Assembly: GCA_945885645.1 (NCBI GenBank) | Contig: CAMCYV010000028.1 | Span: forward strand, 1 to 12,904 | Length of the DNA stretch: 12,904 nucleotides | DNA from: Bifidobacterium breve | GTDB taxonomy: Bacteria; Actinomycetota; Actinomycetes; S36-B12 | Direction of reading: 5' to 3' | Shown: positions 1 to 5,827 of the stretch, in pieces | How positions within the stretch are numbered: position 1 is the stretch's first letter | How the letters are laid out: each line of letters starts with the position of its first letter | The notes under the pieces: model-generated | The model's input: the letters and a program-made list of their open reading frames with translations, nothing else | What the model was told of the DNA's origin: nothing | The model's database searches: none | Translations under genes and position numbers: made by a program

Positions 1-1
1 A

Positions 2-511
2 CGATTTGTCCGCATGTGTGATGCCTTTGGTGTACCTCTTGTTGTACTAGTTGACGTCCCTGGCTATCTCCCAGGACTTGGACAAGAGTGGGAAGGTGTT
101 GTGCGTCGCGGAGCAAAACTTTTACACGCATTCGCCGAGTGTGTTACTCCCCGAGTAACCGTTGTTACCCGAAAGGCCTACGGAGGTGCTTTCGTCGCCA
201 TGAATTCATCTTCGCTCGGCGCAACCAAGGTGTTCGCCTGGCCAAAAGCTGAGGTTGCTGTCATGGGCTCCGTTGCAGCAATTCGAATTCTGCACCGTCG
301 CCGCTTAGCGGATATTCCCGAAGATAGTCGTGAGCAGGTTGAACTTGAACTGGCAGCAGAACATGAAGTGATCTCCGGTGGAATTAAGCGAGCAGTTGAT
401 TTGGGAGTCGTCGATTGTGTTGTTGACCCAAAACTCACCAGGCGAGCTGTCGCTCAAGTAATCCTGGACACACCGGGTGCCCGCGGCAACCACGGCAATA
501 TTCCTTTATAG
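2..511 (+). CDS. Acyl-CoA carboxylase beta (carboxyltransferase) subunit, C-terminal part
   Basis: This is the C-terminal part of the biotin-dependent acyl-CoA carboxylase carboxyltransferase, which moves the carboxyl group from carboxybiotin to acetyl- or propionyl-CoA in the cytoplasm to make malonyl- or methylmalonyl-CoA. The frame is open from base 2 (RFVRMCDAFG...), so the 5' end lies outside the window and the ATG at 14 is internal. Visible family motifs are DVPGYLPG, the G-A-K-L-L-H-A-F-A-E helix, RKAYGGAF, AWPKAEVAVMG and the typical ending HGNIPL. The variant AVMGSVAAIRILHRR matches, from memory, the carboxylase beta subunits found next to fatty-acid synthesis genes (fabD-fabH-acpP-fabF) and DUF3145 genes in other Actinomycetota; that context lies off the window and is inferred. 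The gene converges on the DUF3145 gene with a 31-base gap and no clear terminator. The exact acyl-CoA substrate cannot be told from this fragment. Confidence 0.93.
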   Translation, partial: RFVRMCDAFGVPLVVLVDVPGYLPGLGQEWEGVVRRGAKLLHAFAECVTPRVTVVTRKAYGGAFVAMNSSSLGATKVFAWPKAEVAVMGSVAAIRILHRRRLADIPEDSREQVELELAAEHEVISGGIKRAVDLGVVDCVVDPKLTRRAVAQVILDTPGARGNHGNIPL

Positions 512-542
512 ATTTTCTTGCAGGTGGCCTACAAAGGACGGC

Positions 543-1076
543 TTAGGAAACGTTGTGCAGCACCCGGATATTAGAGTCTGAGTGTGTGACTCGGAATGCT
601 TCAAGTTCTTCATCCCAGGGTTGCCCGATCAACCGTCGAATATCCTCAACCGCAGATTCACCCGTTGCATTTAATCGCACGAGAAGAGCACGTAGGCGCT
701 CTTCGTGCACCATGACGTCTCCGTAGGCCCCGATTGTGGCTCGGAAGAGTCCAAGCTCAGGAGTTGCCGCAAACCTTTCACCTTCATGACCGTCACTGGG
801 ATCCTCGGTTACTTCATACCTCACCTGGCCAAATGCCAAAAGCGCACTGGCAATTCGAGAGCCCGTACCTTGTTTCCCGGCCCAAATAATGTGACTTCTC
901 AGTTGGCCAGGCACAACTGGCTGCGGCGCCCACTTCATTGGCACATCGGCGCCCAAAACCTTGGCCATCGCCCACTCAAGGTGGGGCGCAACTGCATTCG
1001 GGCACGAGTGGATAAAGACCACACCACGACCCTGAGCGGAAACAGCTCCACTGCGCGAGTAACTAGCTGCTGACAT
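543..1076 (-). CDS. DUF3145 family protein
   Basis: This encodes a 177-residue protein of the DUF3145 family, which is conserved in Actinomycetota and has no established function that I know of. The family-like N-terminal part GVVFIHSCPNAVAPHLEWAMAKVLG (about residues 18-42) is clear, followed by a conserved W-A-P-Q-P stretch and a glycine- and serine-containing G-T-G-S-R-I-A-S-A-L region. There is no signal peptide or membrane segment, so it is probably cytoplasmic. The ATG at 1076 is strongly supported by a near-perfect ribosome binding site, AAGGAGGT at 1081-1088, four bases upstream. In relatives this family is often encoded beside fatty-acid synthesis genes, which agrees with the converging acyl-CoA carboxylase gene here. 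A role linked to lipid synthesis is therefore inferred from neighbourhood only. Confidence 0.9.
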   Translation of the reverse strand: MSAASYSRSGAVSAQGRGVVFIHSCPNAVAPHLEWAMAKVLGADVPMKWAPQPVVPGQLRSHIIWAGKQGTGSRIASALLAFGQVRYEVTEDPSDGHEGERFAATPELGLFRATIGAYGDVMVHEERLRALLVRLNATGESAVEDIRRLIGQPWDEELEAFRVTHSDSNIRVLHNVS

Positions 1077-1080
1077 GTTG

Positions 1081-1088
1081 ACCTCCTT
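1081..1088 (-). promoter_or_regulatory. Strong Shine-Dalgarno site of the DUF3145 gene
   Basis: On the minus strand the sequence reads AAGGAGGT-CAAC-ATG, an almost ideal anti-16S complement at good spacing. It fixes the start codon at 1076 and predicts efficient translation. It is the strongest ribosome binding site in the window. Confidence 0.85.
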
Positions 1089-1303
1089 GTTGTGAATGAC
1101 GCCTTCCCCAGCGATTTCACAATCAGGTCAAAACTTTGTCAGCCAGCATTTTACTTATACAGCTGAAGTTTAACCCCGCTCAGCCGTATCCACTTGCATT
1201 GACAAGGCTTCCTCCGTATTTCCATTCTTTCTGACGCCATAATGCCCCATTACTGATAAATCTCAACTTCTGGATACGACAACAGCGTGGTACCCGTTCC
1301 CCC

Positions 1304-1309
1304 TATACT
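1304..1309 (+). promoter_or_regulatory. Candidate -10 element for bioY
   Basis: TATACT matches the sigma-70/SigA-type -10 consensus at five of six positions and lies 76 bases before the bioY start. No convincing -35 hexamer is present 16-18 bases upstream, so this rests on the -10 alone. Confidence 0.3.
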
Positions 1310-1330
1310 TTCCCTCGTAAACTATCTGAG

Positions 1331-1342
1331 AGGCCTAGGCCT
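1331..1342. promoter_or_regulatory. 12-bp perfect palindrome in the bioY leader, possible operator
   Basis: AGGCCTAGGCCT is a perfect palindrome between the candidate -10 element and the bioY start, where a repressor could block transcription. It does not match the biotin regulator sites I know (BirA, BioQ, BioR). A 12-bp palindrome made of GGCC/CTAG words can also arise by chance, so the regulatory reading is weak. Confidence 0.25.
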
Positions 1343-1385
1343 TATCGGAATTCACACCTCAGAAAAGGACTGAACTAACCTGGCA

Positions 1386-1967
1386 ATGGCAACCCCCGCC
1401 CCCCGCGTTTTAGCCGACTTCGCATCACGCACCGCGATCGCTCAAATTGCCCTCGTTGTGGGTGGCGCCGCACTCGTTGGTATCGCGGCACAAATTGCTA
1501 TCCCACTTCCGTTCACCCCCGTTCCACTTACTCTTCAGACCTTCGCGGTGCTGCTGGTGGGAGCATCCCTTGGATCACTTCGCGGCGCTTTGTCCATGGT
1601 TGTTTATCTCCTCGCAGGCATGGTTGGTGTCCCCTGGTTCGCTGAGGGTAGCTCCGGTTTCTCGAGTGCCAGCTTTGGTTACATTCTCGGATTCATCGTC
1701 GCTGCATTCATCGTGGGTCGCCTCGCCGAGCGTGGAGCATCAACGACAGCACTTCGCAGCGCTGGTTTGATGGTCGTCGGCAACATTGCGATCTACGCGG
1801 TTGGTGTTACCTGGCTCAAGTTCGCCATTGATGTTGACTGGACAACCGCATTGAGTCTTGGTGTTGTTCCGTTCCTGATTGGTGATGCCGTAAAAATTGC
1901 ATTGGCCGCAGGGCTGCTTCCACTTGCGTGGAAGGGTCTTGAGAAAATGCAACTACGCAACAACTAA
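1386..1967 (+). CDS. bioY: Biotin transporter BioY (ECF S component)
   Basis: This 193-residue integral membrane protein is the biotin-binding S component of an energy-coupling-factor importer that brings biotin into the cell. About six hydrophobic segments span the protein. Diagnostic BioY motifs are FTPVPLTLQTFAVLLVGASL (residues 43-62), the Y-L-L-A-G-M-V-G-V-P-W-F-A stretch (74-86) and PFLIGDAVKIALA (162-174), whose Asp167 and Lys170 match positions linked to biotin binding in the family. No ATPase (BioM) or coupling protein (BioN) gene follows, so it must use a shared ECF module encoded elsewhere or act alone. The nearest Shine-Dalgarno-like run, AAAGGA at 1364-1369, is 16 bases from the ATG, which is long; an in-frame TGA at 1371 rules out a much earlier start. 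Biotin uptake fits the biotin-dependent carboxylase upstream. The gene converges on the decarboxylase gene with an 11-base gap. Confidence 0.95.
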   Translation: MATPAPRVLADFASRTAIAQIALVVGGAALVGIAAQIAIPLPFTPVPLTLQTFAVLLVGASLGSLRGALSMVVYLLAGMVGVPWFAEGSSGFSSASFGYILGFIVAAFIVGRLAERGASTTALRSAGLMVVGNIAIYAVGVTWLKFAIDVDWTTALSLGVVPFLIGDAVKIALAAGLLPLAWKGLEKMQLRNN

Positions 1968-1978
1968 TTGGCTAAAGA

Positions 1979-3358
1979 TCAGTTAAGCGCAGCGATGACT
2001 TCGTCAACCATTGCAGTGGTCGTCCCCGGGTGTAGGAATGCCAGTCTACCTACTGTTTCTCCACGCCAGGTTGACGAAGTAACGAATGCAACCTGTTGGG
2101 ACAACAGATCAGTTGCCCATTTGTCGTAGTCCTGAGCGGTCCACCCCGTGCGCCGAAATAGCACAACGGAAAGATCCGGTTCTCGAATAAGTTCACGATC
2201 AGGGTGCGCCTTTATCTGATCTGCCGCGTAACGCGCCATCGTGTTTCCAGCAACAACGGCATCGCGGTAGGCGTCCAGGCCATTGACGGCGAGGGAAAAC
2301 CAGAGTGCCATGCCGCGGGCTCGTCGAGTTAAGTGAAATGCCAAATCACTGGGATTGAACTCCGTGAGATCCCCCGCATGGATCACATCAAGATAAGAGG
2401 CGTCTTGGGTGTGAACTGCTTTCGCGAGGTGCGGATCCGCATAGAGCAGTGCCGCTGAATCAAATGGTGCGAACCACCATTTATGTGGATCCATGACGAG
2501 TGAGTCAACGCGCTCAATACCCGTGTAGAGAGCTCGTTTTTCTGGATCCAGCATCCCAGCGCCGCCATAGGCGCCATCAACATGGAACCACCAGCCGTGA
2601 CTTTCTGCTGTATCGGCTGCTGCATCAAGTTCGTCGATTATCCCGGCGTTCGTGGTTCCAGCTGTCGCAACAATTGCTACGACGTTCGAAAGATCTTGGT
2701 TGGCAAGCCCCCTTTTGAGATCTTCACGGGTCATACAGCCATCAAGTGTGGGAATAACGATTGCACCCATGTCCACGATGTTAAGTGCGTTCTCAATTGA
2801 AGAGTGCGCTTGATCACTCACGACTACCTGTAGTTGATAGAGCGGAAGTCCATTGGCCGCGCGGCTTGCCCGTGCCGTGTCGCGCGCGACAACCAGTGCT
2901 GACAGGTTTCCCGCACTTCCCCCGGAAACAAATGTTCCACCGATACTTTGCGGCATGCCCGCAATATCTGCCATGGTTCTTAATGCTTGGTTCTCAGCCA
3001 TAACCGCTCCGGCCGCCTCAAGCCACGAGCACCCCTGCAACGACGCCGCCGAAACGACCATGTCGAATAGAAGGGAAGCTTTGGTAGGCGCTGCTGGGAT
3101 GAACCCAAAAAAACGCGGACTATCAGCAGAAAGCACGGTTTCGGAGAGGTACTTCTCATAGATTCCCATTACTTCGGCAGGGTCCTTAGGCTCTGCACCG
3201 ATCAGGCCTTCGAGTGCCTTCCGCATTTCTTCTCGGTCACCGAAACCGTCAATCGGTGTTTCTTGTATCGATAAACGCTCGGTGACATAAGCCAAGACGA
3301 CGTCTACAAGGGCTTGGTCCGGGGTGTGCATGCGGTCTGGTCTGAGGTTTGGCGTCAC
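1979..3358 (-). CDS. PLP-dependent group II amino acid decarboxylase
   Basis: This 459-residue cytoplasmic enzyme belongs to the pyridoxal-phosphate decarboxylase family that includes aromatic amino acid, glutamate and cysteine-sulfinate decarboxylases. It should release CO2 from an amino acid to give an amine. Visible features are SPRFFGFIP (80-88), the cofactor phosphate loop VSGGSAGN (144-151), the ring-stacking histidine in DQAHSS (His185), the cofactor aspartate in HVDGAYGG (Asp261) and the Schiff-base lysine in DPHKWW (Lys293). The length is normal and all key residues are present, so the enzyme is probably active; the substrate cannot be named from sequence alone. The start is GTG at 3358, supported by AAGGA at 3364-3368 five bases upstream. 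It lies 92 bases downstream of the TDT transporter gene in the same orientation, so the two may be co-transcribed. Confidence 0.92.
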   Translation of the reverse strand: MTPNLRPDRMHTPDQALVDVVLAYVTERLSIQETPIDGFGDREEMRKALEGLIGAEPKDPAEVMGIYEKYLSETVLSADSPRFFGFIPAAPTKASLLFDMVVSAASLQGCSWLEAAGAVMAENQALRTMADIAGMPQSIGGTFVSGGSAGNLSALVVARDTARASRAANGLPLYQLQVVVSDQAHSSIENALNIVDMGAIVIPTLDGCMTREDLKRGLANQDLSNVVAIVATAGTTNAGIIDELDAAADTAESHGWWFHVDGAYGGAGMLDPEKRALYTGIERVDSLVMDPHKWWFAPFDSAALLYADPHLAKAVHTQDASYLDVIHAGDLTEFNPSDLAFHLTRRARGMALWFSLAVNGLDAYRDAVVAGNTMARYAADQIKAHPDRELIREPDLSVVLFRRTGWTAQDYDKWATDLLSQQVAFVTSSTWRGETVGRLAFLHPGTTTAMVDEVIAALN

Positions 3359-3450
3359 TTAAGTCCTTAATAAACCCGCAATGCAGATCTACCGTTGCAA
3401 TGCGGCTGGTGCGCCGTCAGCCTTCCTGCCAGCAGGCACCGGGTTACACA

Positions 3451-4500
3451 TTACTCGGTCGTGGTTTTCCTTTTTCGTTCCGCAATCACGGCGATGATTG
3501 TCCGGCTGGAGACAAATAACCAAACGCCGAAACCGATCGTGGTCGCTATGAGGGGCACGATAACCGCCGAATCAAGTAATTGATCCAGCAAGTTAATCCC
3601 GACCGCCATCGAGACGACTGGAAAGACAACACCCCACCAGCCAAGGTGAAACGGGATTCCGCCATTTTTCACGGCCCGCCGCATGTCAATTCCGGCGAAG
3701 ATCGCCCACCAGATTCCGAAACCAATCCCCATTGCCGCCATTATTTCGGCGAGTATCAATAACTCCTCATTGATTATTCCAGTTTCAACCCCGGCTTGAA
3801 AAAGCCGGATGATTCCTATCCCAAAAACGCTCGCGGGGGCAAGTGGAATCCATAGTGATGGCACTAGAGGGGCGGGCAGGGATCCCCGCGTTGCGATCCG
3901 AACGACGAGAAGTGTGAATACTGCCGTAAATAGCAGAGCGCCAATACCGAGGAAACCAAACCCAATTGCAATGAGAACGGGGGCATGATCGGGAAATTCG
4001 CTAACCAGGGGGAACATGGCCACGGGTACCAACAGGTTCATAACGACCGGGATCAACCAGCCACCGTTGACTTTATCCAAAGGAACTTCAACCCTGCTGA
4101 TCACCGCAGCCCATACGGGCGAATAAATCAGGGCTATCGATACGCCCAAGATAAGAAGAATCGCACTAATGCCTAACGCAACATTGTTCGGAACGCTTTC
4201 CTGACCAACGCCTCCCCATGCAATGGCTAAAACGAGAAGGCCCGCAGGAAATGTTGCCAGCATTGCGCCGTTTGTTGGATCGGCTATCTCGTGTGCGAGT
4301 TCATTCCTATCCTTCAGCCTGCGAAAATAGCGCGGCCACAGCAGAACGGCCATCGCCGTTGCCACCCAGAGCAGGAGGATCGCACCCCACTGAAGAAATG
4401 GCCACTGGACACTTTCATAGGTGACGAATAAAAGGGTTGATGTAGCTCCCGTGCCCATCACGGAGCCGTACCAAGCCGGCTGGGTGTGTAACTCGGACAT
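3451..4500 (-). CDS. TDT/SLAC1-family transporter (tellurite-resistance/dicarboxylate/sulfite type)
   Basis: This encodes a highly hydrophobic inner-membrane protein of about 349 residues with roughly ten predicted helices, matching the TDT superfamily (TehA, Mae1 malate permease, Ssu1 sulfite exporter, SLAC1 anion channel). The evidence is the N-terminal PAWYGSVMGTG motif, the repeated PV/PL-type helix pairs such as GGWLIPVVMNLLVPVAMFP, the PSLWIPLAPASVFG segment and FHLGWWGVVFP near the C-terminus. Substrates in the family are organic or inorganic anions; which one is moved here is unknown. The frame is open to a TTG at 4539, but that codon lies inside a probable operator, so I chose the ATG at 4500; a GTG at 4506 is also possible. 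AGGAG at 4520-4524 is 19 bases from the ATG and 13 from the GTG, both longer than usual. A decarboxylase gene follows in the same direction, and the transporter may serve its substrate or product. Confidence 0.87.
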   Translation of the reverse strand: MSELHTQPAWYGSVMGTGATSTLLFVTYESVQWPFLQWGAILLLWVATAMAVLLWPRYFRRLKDRNELAHEIADPTNGAMLATFPAGLLVLAIAWGGVGQESVPNNVALGISAILLILGVSIALIYSPVWAAVISRVEVPLDKVNGGWLIPVVMNLLVPVAMFPLVSEFPDHAPVLIAIGFGFLGIGALLFTAVFTLLVVRIATRGSLPAPLVPSLWIPLAPASVFGIGIIRLFQAGVETGIINEELLILAEIMAAMGIGFGIWWAIFAGIDMRRAVKNGGIPFHLGWWGVVFPVVSMAVGINLLDQLLDSAVIVPLIATTIGFGVWLFVSSRTIIAVIAERKRKTTTE

Positions 4501-4529
4501 GCTCACGTTTGCTACTTTACTCCTAGAGC

Positions 4530-4545
4530 ATACCCCCAAGGGTAT
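4530..4545. promoter_or_regulatory. CsoR/CstR-like inverted repeat upstream of the TDT transporter gene
   Basis: ATACCC-CCAA-GGGTAT is a perfect 6-bp inverted repeat around a 4-base centre, about 30 bases before the transporter start. AT-flanked C-tract/G-tract repeats of this form are typical operators of the DUF156 repressors (CsoR for copper, CstR for persulfide, RcnR, FrmR). It overlaps two possible minus-strand -10 hexamers (TATACC at 4541-4546 and TATGCT at 4527-4532), so binding would block transcription. No DUF156 gene is in the window, so the regulator is inferred. Confidence 0.5.
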
Positions 4546-4743
4546 AAACCGATCGGCAAGTCGATGCGATAACCTGCAGAAGTGTTGTCGGTATCAAGCC
4601 TAAAAATTAGTCCCCGCATTTGGCGTAATGCTTCGTATTCATTTACCGTGCCCAAAGTGTGACGGCATAATCCAAAGAGTTTTATCAAGTGAATGCTTTT
4701 CCGTTCAGCAAGTAGGCTCACGTTGTGGAAGGGGGTATCACCA

Positions 4744-5472
4744 ATGACACGACAGATTTTAGCAACGAGCGGCGGTTTCCTTCCGCGGGTTGAATCGGGT
4801 GGATCCCGTCCCGGTGGATTAATCAAGCGGGCACTCGCAATGTCCGGCCAGGAGCGTCCACGAGTGACGTTAATCATGACCGCAACTGGCGATGACCCCG
4901 GTTACCTTTCACTCATGTATAGCGCGTTACGGGAGCTGGACTGCGTTGTTGACCACTTAGCACTTTTCCCGATGCCCAATCATGATCCCGAAGAAATAAT
5001 TCGCAATAGTGACGTGATCTGGGTTGGTGGCGGAAGTGTGGTGAACCTGCTCGCCGTGTGGAAAGCCCATAATCTTGACTCTCTCCTGCGCCAAGCCTGG
5101 AATGATGGAACCGTTCTTGCAGGAGTCAGTGCAGGCTCAATTTGTTGGCACATAGCTGGGCCGACAGATTCTTATGGCAAAACCCTTCAACCAGCACTCG
5201 GTGGGCTTGGCTTATTACCTTATGGAAACGGCGTGCATTATGACTCTGAGAAGCAGCGTCGACCGCTGGTGCATGAATTAGTGGGCAGCCGCGTATTGCC
5301 AACAACCTATGCAACCGATGACCATATTGGTATTTTGTATCAAGACACAGTGGCGACTGAAGTTGTCACCGATCTTGAAGTTCTGGAGCCCGATGGCCCC
5401 GCCGCCTATCGGATTGAGTTGCTCGACGGCGTTGTAGTGGAAACTCGATTGCCAGTTGGTCCGATTAATTAG
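4744..5472 (+). CDS. Peptidase E-like serine peptidase (family S51)
   Basis: This 242-residue cytoplasmic protein belongs to peptidase family S51, whose founding member, peptidase E, cleaves aspartyl dipeptides; related members include cyanophycinases. The fold is class-I glutamine-amidotransferase-like. Visible features are the N-terminal ILATSGGF, the VIWVGGGSV oxyanion region (91-99), the nucleophile elbow GVSAGSICW (127-135, Ser129), the likely catalytic histidine in GVHYDSE (His165) and the acidic residue in TDDHIG near 193. No signal peptide is present. The frame extends to an earlier ATG at 4693, but the ATG at 4744 has a purine-rich ribosome site (GGAAGGGGG, 4727-4735) eight bases upstream and gives the usual family N-terminus. 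It is followed on the same strand by a hutI remnant and hutH, so it may share a transcript with hutH. A role in peptide or amino acid recycling is inferred. Confidence 0.9.
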   Translation: MTRQILATSGGFLPRVESGGSRPGGLIKRALAMSGQERPRVTLIMTATGDDPGYLSLMYSALRELDCVVDHLALFPMPNHDPEEIIRNSDVIWVGGGSVVNLLAVWKAHNLDSLLRQAWNDGTVLAGVSAGSICWHIAGPTDSYGKTLQPALGGLGLLPYGNGVHYDSEKQRRPLVHELVGSRVLPTTYATDDHIGILYQDTVATEVVTDLEVLEPDGPAAYRIELLDGVVVETRLPVGPIN

Positions 5473-5512
5473 ATTCCCTTTTGCTGAAACCACAGAGCAA
5501 TTCGAGAATTGA

Positions 5513-5827
5513 AACTGCCACGAGACGAACAGTTCTGCCATCGGGGGAATCAGATTGGGCATCAACTTCCGTGAATTCAACCGATGTGACCTGCGAACTG
5601 TTCCTGATCAAGTAGGCGAATTGCATTTGAGCGTCGACCAGGCGATTCGTGCGGCCACGCTGGGTGGCGCACATGCACTTGCCCGCACCGACATCGCGGT
5701 CCTCTCCCACGGCATGAAAGCTGACTTCATAGTCCTGAGTGCATCTTCAGTGGACTTTCTCGCGTATCGTCCGGGTGTGCCGCAAATAGCCCACACCTAC
5801 TTGGCCGGAAAGGCACTCACCACATGA
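5513..5827 (+). pseudogene. hutI: C-terminal remnant of imidazolonepropionase
   Basis: The frame is open from 5513 after a TGA at 5510, and only the part from about 5620 onward resembles HutI. Translated segments LSVDQAIRAATLGGAHAL, GMKADFIVL and AYRPGVP are recognisable as the last 65-70 residues of imidazolonepropionase, the histidine-degradation enzyme that opens 4-imidazolone-5-propionate. The full enzyme is about 400 residues; the metal- and substrate-binding barrel is absent, so this cannot be an active HutI. The only plausible start is a TTG at 5555 without a good ribosome site. Its TGA overlaps the hutH ATG (ATGA), and it carries the hutH ribosome binding site, which may be why this tail is preserved. 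Whether an intact hutI exists elsewhere cannot be seen. Confidence 0.75.
5807..5813 (+). promoter_or_regulatory. Ribosome binding site of hutH inside the hutI remnant
   Basis: GGAAAGG lies ten bases before the hutH ATG at 5824. It is inside the last codons of the hutI remnant, so losing the remnant would also remove the translation signal of hutH. Confidence 0.5.

Larger units (their letters stand above)
1089..1385. other. Divergent intergenic region between the DUF3145 gene and bioY
   Basis: This stretch of about 300 bases separates two divergently transcribed genes and must hold both promoters. I see no credible coding frame, tRNA or hairpin terminator in it. AT-rich hexamers on the minus strand near 1149-1160 (TAAAAT, TATAAG) are possible -10 elements for DUF3145. 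On the plus strand there is a perfect TTGACA at 1199-1204 but no good -10 at the right spacing, a CATAAT at 1238-1243, and a better TATACT at 1304-1309. I saw no BirA-type TTAACC...GGTTAA operator and no convincing BioQ-type repeat. The only notable palindrome is AGGCCTAGGCCT near bioY. Confidence 0.6.

Noticed and set aside
705..1073. A 122-codon plus-strand frame opposite the DUF3145 gene
   Set aside because: It is the antisense shadow of a recognisable family with a near-perfect ribosome site, and its translation is rich in Cys, His and Arg without any motif.
1089..1385. A BirA-type or BioQ-type biotin operator before bioY
   Set aside because: Only a lone TTAACC half-site and a TGAAC without its partner are present; neither makes a symmetric site.
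3378..3403. Direct repeat GCAATGC twice, 19 bases apart, before the decarboxylase gene
   Set aside because: Seven-base repeats at one site are expected by chance; no third copy or symmetry is present.
3404..3436. Possible terminator hairpins (GGCTG...CAGCC and CCTGC-CA-GCAGG) between the transporter and decarboxylase genes
   Set aside because: The stems are only 5 bp and no T-run follows on the minus strand, so a Rho-independent terminator is not supported.
4501..4539. N-terminal extension of the TDT transporter to a TTG at 4539
   Set aside because: The TTG lies within the operator-like palindrome and candidate -10 elements, and the extra residues do not fit the family N-terminus.
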